NCBI GenBank assembly: GCA_024704765.1
Contig: JAKMXF010000222.1
Location: 1,616,400-1,680,399, forward strand
Source: Oopsacas minuta
Lineage: Eukaryota > Porifera > Hexactinellida > Lyssacinosida > Leucopsacidae
Direction of reading: 5' to 3'
Length of the DNA: 64,000 bases
Shown here piece after piece: positions 23,367 through 34,829 of the stretch. The stretch's first letter is position 1, and every line of letters starts with the position of its first letter. A program made the translations under genes and the position numbers. The notes beneath the pieces are model-generated. The model had not been told where the DNA came from, made no database searches, and worked only from the letters and a program-made list of their open reading frames with translations.

Positions 23367-26300
23367 ATGCAACCTTACAACTCAACTATTTCAATCAAGA
23401 AAAGAAATTACGAGATGCTTTACAAAGAACTCTTCGTAGAGAGAGAAAAGCTTTTAGAAGAAATGCAAGAATACAGGAATCTACAGCAACTATTTGATGC
23501 AAACAAGAAAAAGTGTGATCAAGTAAATGCAGAATGTGAGAGGTTTATGCAAGTTCTACTTGTACATTATGAAATACTCAACCAATCTAAAGCGGAAGAG
23601 AAGGAGAGAGCTAGAAAATGGACATGTGAAAGTGATCAGTTAAAAGAGATGGTTACTTCTTTATCAAGACAGGTTATTGAGAAGGATAAAGAATTACAAT
23701 TTTTCAAATCTAAAAATCAGGTAACAAATCAATTTATAATTATTAAAATCTTCGTTTATAATTCTGAAATTTCGTAATATAATTTTCCAATAAATTACTT
23801 AATCTGTATAATGAAGATACTGCAAAAATATAACTTGTATTCTAATTGTTGTTTGTGGTGAGTTGTTAGCGACCTGCAATTCGACTACGTTAATAATAAA
23901 TACTTGTGATTATTCGCGTATTATACCCAGTCAAGATAATAATGTTATCAATGATTAAAATCTTTGGATTGCATTTTTAACTGATCCTAATTTGTGATTT
24001 TCTTACATTTTTTAATCGGAAAGAACTAATATATTTGTGTGATGTGGATAACCTTATTACTGACAGTTTTTCTTACACATTGGTGTTCAGACTCTAAGAA
24101 TTTTACTAGAATACAATTATTCATAAAGTTATACATAAAACATGAATTACGATGTCAACATATTGTATAATGTTAATTTTAATTTTTTCCGTACTATCCA
24201 CTTGTATAAGGTAACAATTTTATCTATGTAATTGTGTTTACATGATGAGTATGTAGTGATTATTGATAAATATGATATAATTTCCTTTAATAGATGCTAG
24301 AAGAGCAATTTAAAGAGTTAGAGATTAGTCAGGAGGAGTTACGAACAGAACTTAGAGTTAGGGAAGAAAAAGTGGAATTATTGACTCAGCAAAACGAAAC
24401 TACTGATTTTAACTTATCAAATGCAAAGTGAGTTCTGATTCCGATTTCGGAGTTAGATACATTTGAAACCTCGCGACTACATAGCAGCACTTGTACATAA
24501 CGTATTTTGGATAGTCCCTTGGGGTGGCTATTAAAGTACAGGGCCCATGAGATACACATTAGTTCTTTCAATACGTACGATGATTACGCAATGCATTTAT
24601 GCATTTAGCTGTAGGAACTCTTCACTATCATTCTACCTTATAATTATCTACATTATCCATACTCGGTATGTTAATTATATTGTCTCTCCTCTAGCTTAGA
24701 ATTGGAAAATTTCAAGCAAAAAACGATAAACTCATTTATGCAAAAGGACGAATTTTTCAACGAGTATATGGATAAAGTAGCTTTTCTTCACACAGATATT
24801 AATAAAACACTCCAGCGCTGTAAAATACCAGTAAGTTATTATTAATGGATAATTATTTGCTAATTAGGATAAGGATTTGACAGTTTATACAAACCAAAAG
24901 CATATACACAAAACACATACTGGTTGTGTAATCAATTGATATTTATGTCAAACTCTAGCATAGAAGTTAGTTAACGTGTTACATCATAAGTATACATAGC
25001 AACTAAAATGTCAATTTGGCTATTCTCTGTATTTAATCAATTCATTATTATTCCTATAATAGCATCTTAACTGTGTTACGTAGTTAATAACTATAATGAT
25101 GAATTATAATTTTGAACTTGATACATTATCGTCATTTAATTCAATAGTATTGTATCTTAATGGCATTAAAATGTTGCATTAGTAGCACGAGGTAGGAACG
25201 CCTGCTAATTTTCATTAGCAACGCACCCTTGCATATTTTATCCATCGTACCGAGAGTGATATGTATAGGAATATGATGTATGTATAACAAGTCAGGCGGA
25301 CTAGAAACATATGATACCTCCTAAAGATATTTTATCTGTAGGAAGTTAATTGAATACTACCAGCCCTCATCCATTAAGTAGCTATTTAGCGGTTACGCCC
25401 TACTATCGTTATATACCATACTTGTCTCTAACACTTTCTTAAGAATTCTAACTTATACTTACTAGATGATGTAACAAGTGAATTACTACAATATCTTCCT
25501 ATTATAGATATGCAGGATCGTAAAGCCAATACGTACTAGCTGTTACAATGACCAGATTGAAGCTATGAAGGAGAGCATCAACCAGTTAGATGAAGTAGCT
25601 TCTAATGCAATTAATTGCATTATCAGACAAGAATCATTGAATGACCTTAAAATTGAGAAGTAAGTTTGTTTTTATTATAAATCTGAATAAATAGCACATT
25701 GTTCTGCTTGGATACGACAGTTTTGCCAAGTAATTAATTAATTCTGTTAATAATTGTAATTAGAGTACTTATTCGCAGCGCCATATGTTGATAGATATAA
25801 ATTTGGTGCTACGTAAATATAGCAGCTATTTGATGACGTAAATCATGGGTTTGGTGTGGATTAGTAATATGTTACTACGATTTCATAGCAACACATGGTA
25901 CTACGAATAAAAATAATCATAATTATAATTATAAATATTGCAATGTATTCCTTCTCTGAATTCGTTTTATACTTATATTTGAAAACCGTGTAAAACGCCC
26001 TTGGGAATCGCTTTCATCGCCGAGGCACAAAGCCAAGTATCCACCGAGGTAACTAAGAAATAAGTAGCACTAATCCAACTAGAAATCATAGAACGCCCTA
26101 TTCATTCAATAGCATACAGTTTATATGTTTATAACTTAGTGATAAACTACGTGACGAACAAGAAGAAACTTGGCATCGCTTTAGAATGGAAGAAGCGTTA
26201 GTAGCAACACTCAAAGCTACAAATCGATACAACAAAACTTCAAAAGATGAACTAGAAAAACAAGTAAACTCATATGCAGAAAGAGAACGTGGAAGAACTA

Positions 26301-26837
26301 ATACTATACAATGTCTACTGAGAACAAATGATGAACTTAAATGTGAGAGCAGGAGGTATCAAGATCAAGTCAAAATGCTACAAAGAGATAAAGATCGCTT
26401 ACAAAAAGAGACAGATAGTGCTAAATCTGATGCTAAAACAGCTATGCTCAGTTTAAATGAAGAACCACATATGCTCTGTGAAAGCAATCTCACACTACAA
26501 CAAAAAGTAGTCATAGTTTAATTACTAAAATTATTTTGGTAGATTATACATTGAATATGATTCATTTTATAGATCAAAGATTTAGAATATGACATAATTC
26601 AAGGTAACAGAGAAATAATTAGCCTTGAAAGAATGATTGATAGAATTAGAACGGTGAGTATCAGCTGGATATTATAATTCTTTTCTATTGAATTAAATTA
26701 ATATTTATAATATTTTGTAGACATTAAGATTGAATATTCTCGTAATCAACAATTGCGAATCTTTAACTACACTTTTAAATGAACTCGAAAATCCTAGCCA
26801 ATTCAACTGGAACTCAATTGAACAGACAGTTTCATGA
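23367..26837 (+). CDS. Seven-exon coiled-coil protein, function unknown
   Basis: I joined seven exons by GT-AG borders with matching phases: 23367-23720, 24294-24427, 24695-24830, 25508-25659, 26140-26506, 26573-26653 and 26721-26837, giving about 446 residues. Nearly the whole product is charged heptad-rich helix, for example LFVEREKLLEEMQEYRNL in exon 1 and LEEQFKELEISQEELRTEL in exon 2. The C-terminal exon is less charged and ends NWNSIEQTVS. There is no signal peptide, membrane segment or enzyme motif. Long coiled-coil proteins of this size are often centrosomal, ciliary or cytoskeletal; that is only a guess here. The exon 4 border is chosen at 25508 because the other AG (25515) leads to a stop. 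This is the most intron-rich gene in the window. Confidence 0.72.
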
Positions 26838-27223
26838 CAATACTTCAACCTCAATATTACCTTACGTATTGATAATATTGTTTAATATTATTTCATTGCA
26901 TTCTCTTACATCATGTTTTACTCGATTAATTTTAACTTTTCACTTCAGTTATCTTTGCAGTTTTGGGAATAATTAAGGTATTATGTATGAGTCAGCTGGA
27001 AAATAATATCACATATTTAGGCTATATTTTAAATTAAGTTTTCACCCGGTCTTGGAATCTCAAAAATTCAACGAAATCGGAATTGCCAGCAACGTAGTCA
27101 GGATTTTCCGACGGGCACAACTCTAACCTGGTGCGTGTGTGAGTTAGAATCCGTAGGCAATGCCAAATTGAATTAATCTGTTAGATGCAAAGACCGATAT
27201 GTGCACAATATAGTCAATATATT

Positions 27224-27330
27224 CAGTAGAACCCGGTTAATACGTACAATAAATCCTCCATTAGGGAAACCTCCATATTAAGAGCTCTTTCAGTAGTCCC
27301 AATAATGTACCCTAATTGGAGGTTTCACTG
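27224..27330. mobile_element. Pogo-like MITE, copy A
   Basis: The left end CAGTAGAACCCGGTTAATAC and the right end (reverse complement CAGTGAAACCTCCAATTAGG) are loosely related. An inner pair GGGAAACCTCC/GGAGGTTTC also folds back. The sequence beyond it (ACCAAAAAGTTATTTCC, about 27381) recurs near 55284 after another CAGTAGAC end at 55247, so the repeat unit may be longer than marked. Confidence 0.45.
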
Positions 27331-27628
27331 TCCAAGAAGTACAGTGTATGGTGACTATGCTCCAATTAAACCAAAAAGTTATTTCCCATTCATCTAAATA
27401 CAATCAAAGACTATGATACATTCCTTAATCAGATAAGACGTATCCTCATGGAAGTACGACACTTGTGCAGCTTAGTGCACAATTTTGGTGCGACATTTTG
27501 TGTACAGATTTTCTGTGTAACTTAGAAATCAGTCTAAGGTTACAGCTCCCTTTATCTCGGCGAACTGCACAGTAGTAGAATCTTTCATTTACGATAATAA
27601 ATAGAATTTCTCTTCTTGTACAGATATA

Positions 27629-27713
27629 CAGTCAACATCCGTTATCTCGAACCCTTAGAGGAAATCAAACTCTGTTCGACTTAACTGGCATTCGAGATAG
27701 CGGATATTGACTG
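27629..27713. mobile_element. 85-bp pogo-like MITE with TA duplication
   Basis: The left CAGTCAACATCCGTTATCTC and the reverse complement of the right end, CAGTCAATATCCGCTATCTC, match at all but two positions. TA flanks both sides. The two arms make up over half the element, so a transcript would fold into a hairpin. Confidence 0.72.
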
Positions 27714-29974
27714 TAGTACAATTATTTTATTTGTTTTAGTAAAAATATGCTTATATTTTTTAAGAGAAAATTCAAGAAAGGCCCGAGTTTTAATTGAACC
27801 CTAAGTCCAAATTAAGAAGATTCCAGATCTACTCAAATTTCCATGAAAGTTCAATTTCATTTTACAATTGATTCAATTAATTAAAAGGTTTTGTCTAACG
27901 GGCGATGAACATCAATAAGTATTGAATACCTATATAACATCTAAAGGTTGCTTTTCAAAAAAGTTATACTGTACGAATAATTATTTGCTAATTCTGCTAG
28001 TTTAATAGTTCAATATATTCAATCCTGCGGGGGTACGTGCCCCCTTGCCCTGGGATTACCTTAAATGGGAGTGAATTTTGATGCGTCATTCTGGCTAAGA
28101 TAATTGACACATAATACCAACAATGCCACAAAGCCATCCAACCTGTCTCCGCCTTAATTTATTTAAAGTTGAATTTGGAGCGAAAGTTGCGATTATTACT
28201 GATCAAACACAATAATCATTCCTTGGAAATTATTCATGCAATTATTCGCTTAGCAAGCAGAAGTATAAAATACGCCCTCCTAAACCAAATATGCCATTAG
28301 CCAGTATGCAATATTTACCATTCTACAAGGCATCAAAGAATGGCACAACTGATTAAATAATTTACGTTTAGTTATGAGCTACCAATTGTAAATACTTGTA
28401 ACTCAACTTTTGAATTCTGGGTAAACATAATTATGCTTTTCGCCATTGTAAATAAAGGTCATAAATGTTATGTAGAATTTTGAAATTATTTACTGTTGAT
28501 TTGAGCAAGAAATTTCGTCTCTCATCATTATGTGTAATTAGCAGAGATCATATCACTAACTAATTTGGCTGAAGTATCAATTAAGCTTGTTAATGAGTTT
28601 CATTAACAATATTGCAACTAATCATTAAGGAAGACATTTGTGTCACAACCTACTTTATCAGCTTAGTCAATATTATGAATTAATTAATGCTAGGCTGTTT
28701 CCGTATCCCTCTTTCAATTATACATTACTAGTTAAGTTAATGGTTTATTATCGATTTGAATTATGTTACATACTTTCGAAGCGGGTTTTTATCTCAAAAT
28801 CATAGATACATCATACCATCTTACAAATGTACGTATACAACGAATGTGCTTCTATATCAGATTTTACAGGTATAGTTTAAGGTTTGAATACTTTACATTC
28901 ATAAATGCAAATTTTCTACTTTTTATATGTAAAAGATACCTAGAAATGTGACTACATAAGTTGTATTGATAGTCGAGACAATCACTGTTATTCGAACTAC
29001 TTGATCATTGTATTTATTGATCCTTTCTGCTAGCTATACATTATATTCTAAAGCTATATCCTCAACTTTATATCCATAATGATTCAAATAATCGAATAAA
29101 GTTAATAAACCTTGCAATCCCACGAAGCACTGAATCCATGTTCAAAAAAGGATTCGCAGCAACAAAAATTGTCAATAATCAATGGTAAAAAACAGTGTCG
29201 ACAGTAATATGAAATTGTGACAAGCAGACAATGACAAAGTTTAAAAATAATAATTTCAATAAAACATTCTCATCATTTTCTCTTCATAGTATAGCTGGCA
29301 TAATTTACACAAGCTTTATGCTAGAGCTTTAATACTGCTTTACCGCTTATTAATATTTGATTAATAATTAATTAATAAAATTAATGGAGTGATAAAACTA
29401 ACCTCCCAATATCTTAGTTTATTTATCCTTCTAAGTGCTGCACTAAGCAATAAATCTACTGGAATAAGTACGTACTAAAGTGATTGTCTGGCTAAAGATA
29501 CGGCTTGCATATATGTTGGTGAGATTTTTAATATTAATAACCCTATATCCTTAGAATAGAGTGACCGTGTATAACACTGAAAAGTGTATAGAAAAACTCG
29601 CAGATATAAGTAAACTGCAAGGATAATGCTAGTTAGTGATTTATAAGCTAATCATAATTTGTAACAGGTAGTAGTCTGTAACATTAATTATAATAAGTGT
29701 ACCCACCCATGTAAAGTACGATGTAAAACCAACTCTAGATTAGACCTGTTGTATGACAGAGTTTACGTTTGATACCATACGGGTCTATACCACTCCCGAA
29801 TGAAAATACATACTATTGTGTCCCAAAAAATAGAATCATTGAAAAGTTCATGCGGACCCAATAAGAAGTTTCTATGTCATAAAATGATTATGAAAAATAT
29901 TTCAGATATTTATGTTGTGATTTTAGGGGTCACACAATGGCTTCGTAAGTTATTTTTTTACACAATTATGTGAT

Positions 29975-30020
29975 AATATATTGTTCTATAAATATGCAAT
30001 ATATTGTTCTATAAATATGC
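29975..30020. repeat. 23-bp tandem duplication
   Basis: The unit beginning AATATATTGTTCTATAAATA occurs twice in direct tandem without mismatch, immediately before the CATTTATTC end of the repeat copy at 30023. Confidence 0.9.
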
Positions 30021-30022
30021 AA

Positions 30023-30218
30023 TACATTTATTCGGGCAAAAATGCATCGTTTCTGCAATATTGAATCTACGCTTAAATACCTTCATCTCCGACCGCATCC
30101 CTGGTCCAAAATTCACATGAGGTTGGCAAGCCTTATAGTAGAGTAGGCTATAATTTTGGAAATATTCTAGCAGAGAATACCCAGCTTCTAACTTTTCAAT
30201 AATCGCAAATATAATCAA
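30023..30218 (-). pseudogene. Coding relic of an uncharacterised repeat (copy 3)
   Basis: The minus-strand frame contains EYFQNYSLLYYKACQ, then NFGPGMRSEMKVF and a tail ending HFCPNK. The tail aligns with copy 1 at 7119-7243: GPG[IM]R, a hydrophobic C-terminus and the DNA words CATTTATTC, GCAAAAATG/GCCAAAATG and ATCCCTGGTCCAA. Family unknown. Confidence 0.4.
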
Positions 30219-31079
30219 ATACAGGAATACTCGTAAGAGATATAAATTATATTATTTTTATCAATCTATTAGGAGAGCTCCACAAAGAGCCCTGTCAGTG
30301 GTTCTTAACCCAGAACCAATCATCCCTCCAAACTTGTTGAACTTTGCACTTACAATCTCTAACATGTTTATTACAAGCTATTGAATATATTATCTGTGTA
30401 ATTCAACAATCTCCCACACATGCTGTAAGCAAGTGTATAAGCGCGAATCAATTTTACAACTAGAAACATTATATGTTATTAACTTGCATCAGGATATTAC
30501 ACCAGTACGAGAGCGGCGCTGTTTTCTGACTCGTTGTTATTACAATGTTGTTTCTGTATATTAGCGATATTGTCGTTAAGCTCTAAAGGATAAATCAGCT
30601 TGTTGCATAATCTGATATCTATTGATCCAAGTCAAAAATTCTCAATAATAACTAATTTTTAATTTGTGCATATAGTGTTACATGATAGACGCTGCGTAGC
30701 TAATTAGCAGAAAAATACGGACTAGGTTCCGCCCAGTCCAGAGTTTCTCACCATTTTAATATAACAATATGCAAATATAGTTGAAATACTTTCTACTTTA
30801 CCCTGTAGACATTTAGCAGGATGATCCTGAATTAGAAAACAATATATATATATCGATAACATAATGTTGTTTTTTGAGTGGGTGGGCATAGTCATTTATA
30901 TAATGTATTAAGCTATTAAGTCCTGTTAGTTAATTTTATTATACCACCCAGTACACAAGGTTAATTACCCTTCATTTAATAATATATATTCGATTAAGTG
31001 ATCACATATTGATAAATACAAGATAGTATAGATATAACGATAATCAGAGCCATGATCAATAAAGTTTCTCCTAAACGGT

Positions 31080-31460
31080 TCATTTGTTTGCTAGTATATC
31101 TTCATTGTTTTTTAGCAGATGAGAACAAAAACAAACCATAAAAACATTATTAAATCTTGCATTAAAAACTTGAAAAGAATTGTCTTTTTCATTAGAAATT
31201 ATACACAAATCTAAGAGAAAAGAATTTTCAGGGATCTGATCTTCGTTGATAACATAATCTTTGAATAAACCGATTCTACCAATAATAAATTCAAAGAGGG
31301 CCCCGATCTGTATAATTGTGGTTTCTTGACTTGTGGTCTCACAGACAAAGAAATCAAAGAAATATTGTTTGTCTGCTGGTGCTGTGATTTTGGCATTGAG
31401 CGTGTATCCGGATTTATCTTTAAGAACTAAGGTAATGCCACATGTATTGACCAGATTCAT
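31080..31460 (-). CDS. Uncharacterised 126-residue protein
   Basis: A single-exon frame of 126 residues with ordinary amino-acid composition, starting MNLVNTCGITLVLKDKSG. It is mixed alpha/beta in character with hydrophobic stretches (IIQIGALFEFIIGRIGLF) too polar at the ends for a confident membrane helix, and ends LLKNNEDILANK. No motif known to me. Its start lies 103 bp from the tubulin start on the other strand, which supports a shared promoter and therefore a real gene. It could be one exon of a longer gene. Confidence 0.5.
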   Translation of the reverse strand: MNLVNTCGITLVLKDKSGYTLNAKITAPADKQYFFDFFVCETTSQETTIIQIGALFEFIIGRIGLFKDYVINEDQIPENSFLLDLCIISNEKDNSFQVFNARFNNVFMVCFCSHLLKNNEDILANK

Positions 31461-31563
31461 CTACAAAATTCCTTAATTAAAGTCTTATAAGTTTAGTGGA
31501 TAAATAATATACGAGTGGATCAGTACATGGTCAGTAGAGATATCACGATAATAGGAGAAGTGA
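31461..31563. promoter_or_regulatory. Putative bidirectional promoter
   Basis: 103 bp between the start codons of two divergent frames (31460 minus, tubulin 31564 plus). The space is too small for two independent promoters of usual size. No clear TATA or initiator can be assigned. Inference from arrangement only. Confidence 0.3.
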
Positions 31564-32802
31564 ATGACTACAGTTTCACCAGTCTACATCTGTGTAGGAC
31601 AATGCGGTATACAGCTGGGACAGCATGTTGTGGAGAATATGCAAACTAATGCAAAAGATAATAATACTTTGAATAGGTCACTAATATTTGTTGATTCTGA
31701 AAAGAAGGTAGTAACACGAGCCTGTCAGACATTGGGAGAGAACTCAGGAGGTAGAATAGATGAGAAGAATGTGATTACTATCAGAGGAGGATGTGGCAAC
31801 AACTGGGGGTTAGGATATCTCATGGGGAAGGAGCCCTTCATGATAGATGGTACATTCTCCAGTTATTGTACTGTCGGAGAGAGAGTTATGGATTCAGTTA
31901 GGAGGTCAGTAGAGAGAATAGATTCACATATTATGACGATGTTATTTCACAGTACCGGGGGTGGAACAGGGGCAGGTCTGGGATCTCATTTATTAGAACT
32001 ACACAAAGAACATTATCCCAAAGCTTATCTACATTCAGTTACAGTACTACCACATTCTGCTGGAGATACTCCTCTACAGAATTACAATAGTCTTTTCACC
32101 TTAACAACCATCCAGGAATGTGCTGATTCCTGTCTCTTGTTATCTAATGATGAAGGGATAGGTTTACATAAGAGTAGTGTAAGTATCGCAACCAGATGCC
32201 AAAGTTACACTATTGAAGAAGTTAACGCAAGATTTACAAGGAATATTCTGGGATTGTATAGTCCTGCTGTATCACTGTCAGACAGCAACCAAACCTCACA
32301 ATTACAAAATCTACTATCGTATTTATCACCAGACAATTATCATAAATTCTTCACTATCCATCAGGTATCAAGCACAACTGCTACACCTGCCTATCTCCTA
32401 AAGCAAGTCATTATACAGAAATTGAATACAGACTACGCTAAAGATAAAATCCTCAATACTCACAGTGCTGTCTTAGTAACCAGAGGAATGAAGGATAGAG
32501 ACAGTATGCATGCGTATACAGAAGTTAAAGATAAAATCACTCATCTCTTATACCCAGCAAGCACTAATAGCATTATAGATATATTGCACTGTGATGGTAG
32601 TTTCCCGTGTAATGAGCGTAGCAGTGTTACATTGGGATTAAATAGCTCACTAGAAAAAGAGTTCTTCCAGCGTGTAGTAACAAATTCTAGTTTGCTCCTA
32701 TCTCAAAGAGCTTATTTACATTGGTACCATAAGTACGGAGTCACAGATGAGAAGTTTAAACAAAGTATAGAATCATTGAGTGAATTAATTGCACATTATT
32801 AA
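31564..32802 (+). CDS. TUBD1: Delta-tubulin-like protein
   Basis: 412 residues, one exon. Tubulin GTP-binding features are present: GQCGIQLGQH near the start, GNNWGLGY (the delta/epsilon form of the first-loop region), and the signature STGGGTGAGLGSH, close to GGGTGSG. After it, PLQNYNSLFTLTTIQECAD matches the QNYNS-LTL block of delta-tubulin. The C-terminus lacks the acidic tail of alpha/beta tubulins. Delta-tubulin stabilises triplet microtubules of centrioles and basal bodies, so the host should build typical centrioles. It is shorter than the about 450 residues of human TUBD1. Zeta-tubulin or another divergent paralogue is the alternative; a tree would decide. Confidence 0.72.
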   Translation: MTTVSPVYICVGQCGIQLGQHVVENMQTNAKDNNTLNRSLIFVDSEKKVVTRACQTLGENSGGRIDEKNVITIRGGCGNNWGLGYLMGKEPFMIDGTFSSYCTVGERVMDSVRRSVERIDSHIMTMLFHSTGGGTGAGLGSHLLELHKEHYPKAYLHSVTVLPHSAGDTPLQNYNSLFTLTTIQECADSCLLLSNDEGIGLHKSSVSIATRCQSYTIEEVNARFTRNILGLYSPAVSLSDSNQTSQLQNLLSYLSPDNYHKFFTIHQVSSTTATPAYLLKQVIIQKLNTDYAKDKILNTHSAVLVTRGMKDRDSMHAYTEVKDKITHLLYPASTNSIIDILHCDGSFPCNERSSVTLGLNSSLEKEFFQRVVTNSSLLLSQRAYLHWYHKYGVTDEKFKQSIESLSELIAHY

Positions 32803-33667
32803 AGTATAAATATATTATTCTCATTATTAGCATAAATTACCTTTGATAACTCTTTAGGAAATACGTCCACTAGTTTAGAAAGAATTCTGTGTGTTTTTCC
32901 TTTACACTTTAAAGCATGTTCAATAGTAGACGTTTGTATCCTGCTACTGTTACCAGTAATCTCTGTAATTATAATCTCTTTTTGATTTACTGATGAACTC
33001 CTCTCTAGTATCCCTAAGGAAATTACAGAGTAGATTTACAGTGTAATGTTTCGAGAGGTAATATTATACGTTAAATATACATGATTTACTAATTGTATAA
33101 TAATCTGTGAATTTTATACTAGCAAACATATATTTCTTTTTTACAAGATGGAGCTGTGTCCACATAGTTACATTAGTGCAAATTCCAGGGCTTGCAATCA
33201 CTTAGCAAACCCGATTGTACATTGGGTAAATACAATCTAGTAAGATAATTACCCTAAATGCGATTAAAACAGTGATTTCACTGAATGTACTCCAAATATT
33301 GTAAATACGAAATGTATACTTAGCCACATCTGTTGGTTAACTCAGCAACTAATTACTTTCAGCATAAAATATACGTATTTTTAGTAGAGTCAAATTGTCT
33401 AAGTATATACTTAATTATTGGAATTAGCATATGATATCCATAGACACAAGTAGTTATTTGAAATTATCAGAATTGCAATTTGATAAGTACAAACACTATA
33501 TCAGCTTGTTATCGAGTCGTAGTTATGATAAAGTTACATCTAAGTACAAGTAAGACCCATAGTAGTTATATTGTTGCATTTGTAGACTTAATATAATGTT
33601 CATAGTAATAAAGTGAGTATTAACTGCTGGATAGTTAGTACGTTTACTGGTATAAGTTAGAATCTAA
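32803..33667. other. Convergent intergenic region
   Basis: 865 bp between the ends of the tubulin gene (plus) and the WD40 gene (minus). It should contain both 3' untranslated regions. I see no other gene or repeat. Confidence 0.35.
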
Positions 33668-34732
33668 CTAGACTGTAAACAGAGCCTGTGAGGGAGTTTT
33701 CATTCTACAGAACACGCACAACTTATTGGATTCTGTTTCTGTTTCTTGAGCTGAAAGAGAAAATTCTTTCCCGCATAGCTCACACTTTACTAGATTTAAT
33801 CCCAGTGTTTTCTTATGGTCTAGGAACATGGGAATATCCTTATTCTTAACATCCCATACCAACATATATCCACCACTGTCTACAGATGCTAACCTAGATC
33901 CGTCAGTACTGACACAGCAATCCTTAACCCAAGCATCATGACCCCGTAGCATTATAACATGCTTACTAGATATGTGAGGGAGGTCCCATACACAAATACA
34001 TGCATCATAACCACACGACACAAATACTTGATTGTTATCTGCGAAATGTGTAGCACATACACAACCTTCATGTTTGACAAAATCAGTTGCACCCTGCTTC
34101 CTAAATGATCCAGCTTTAAGATCCCATAATTTCACTGATTTATCCCAAGAAGCAGTTACAAGTAGCCTAGCATCTGGTGATATATCACATGAACTTACTA
34201 CATTAATGTGACCCTCTATGTTAAGCAGTCTCTTGCAGGTTCTCAAATCCCACACCCTCACTCTACGGTCCATAGAAGTGCTAACTAGCACTTCTCCCCA
34301 GCTAGACATCCGTACACATGTAATACTGTTGTCATGAGCTTTAAACTCAAATATCTTTCCACTAACTCTACAATCATACCCTCTTAACCATGTATCATCA
34401 CAAGCAGTAGTTACAAGGTTCCTATCTGCATTACCGTCACAGCTTAATACTGCTCTGTCATGATTTTGAGTCCATGTAGCCTCCCCTCTAACTGCGTCCC
34501 ATAACGAGACATTGTGATCCCATGATCCAGTGAGAAAGCTAGATGATGTGAAGGCCCGTGAACAGCTGATAGAATCTTTATGATGATTATAGCTAGAAAA
34601 GTCAAATCCTCTTTTCTCAAAATTCCAAATACCCACCAGCCCCTCCTCATCTCCCAGCACCACCTGTCTCTCTCCATTGATATAGTGACACGTGTTCAAA
34701 GACTGGTTGCTAACCTTCAAGGCACTCAACAT
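33668..34732 (-). CDS. WD40-repeat protein with C-terminal four-cysteine tail (WDR88-like)
   Basis: 354 residues, one exon. About seven WD repeats run from residue 1 to about 310, with clear GH...WD units such as GSWDHNVSLWD, TSMDRRVRVWDLRT and TASWDKSVKLWDLK. They would fold as one beta-propeller, a protein-interaction scaffold. The tail has two CxxC pairs, CELCGKEFSLS and CVFCRMKTP, likely binding one zinc. A WD40 propeller with such a tail recalls vertebrate WDR88, but this is from memory and not confirmed. The start is ATG 34732; the gene follows the small acidic gene at short distance on the same strand. Confidence 0.75.
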   Translation of the reverse strand: MLSALKVSNQSLNTCHYINGERQVVLGDEEGLVGIWNFEKRGFDFSSYNHHKDSISCSRAFTSSSFLTGSWDHNVSLWDAVRGEATWTQNHDRAVLSCDGNADRNLVTTACDDTWLRGYDCRVSGKIFEFKAHDNSITCVRMSSWGEVLVSTSMDRRVRVWDLRTCKRLLNIEGHINVVSSCDISPDARLLVTASWDKSVKLWDLKAGSFRKQGATDFVKHEGCVCATHFADNNQVFVSCGYDACICVWDLPHISSKHVIMLRGHDAWVKDCCVSTDGSRLASVDSGGYMLVWDVKNKDIPMFLDHKKTLGLNLVKCELCGKEFSLSAQETETESNKLCVFCRMKTPSQALFTV

Positions 34733-34829
34733 GGAAATAGATAATTGTGTTAATTTAAAGCAACCATTCTTGAATTATTTTGCATACAAATTGCTTATTT
34801 AATCATAAAATTGTGGTTTTAATAGAATT

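Larger units (their letters stand above)
26838..31079. other. Gene-free region with small repeats
   Basis: No supported coding region. Contains two pogo-like MITEs (27224-27330, 27629-27713), a 23-bp tandem duplication (29975-30020) and a copy of the uncharacterised repeat (30023-30218). Remaining frames are short and without family features. Confidence 0.4.
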
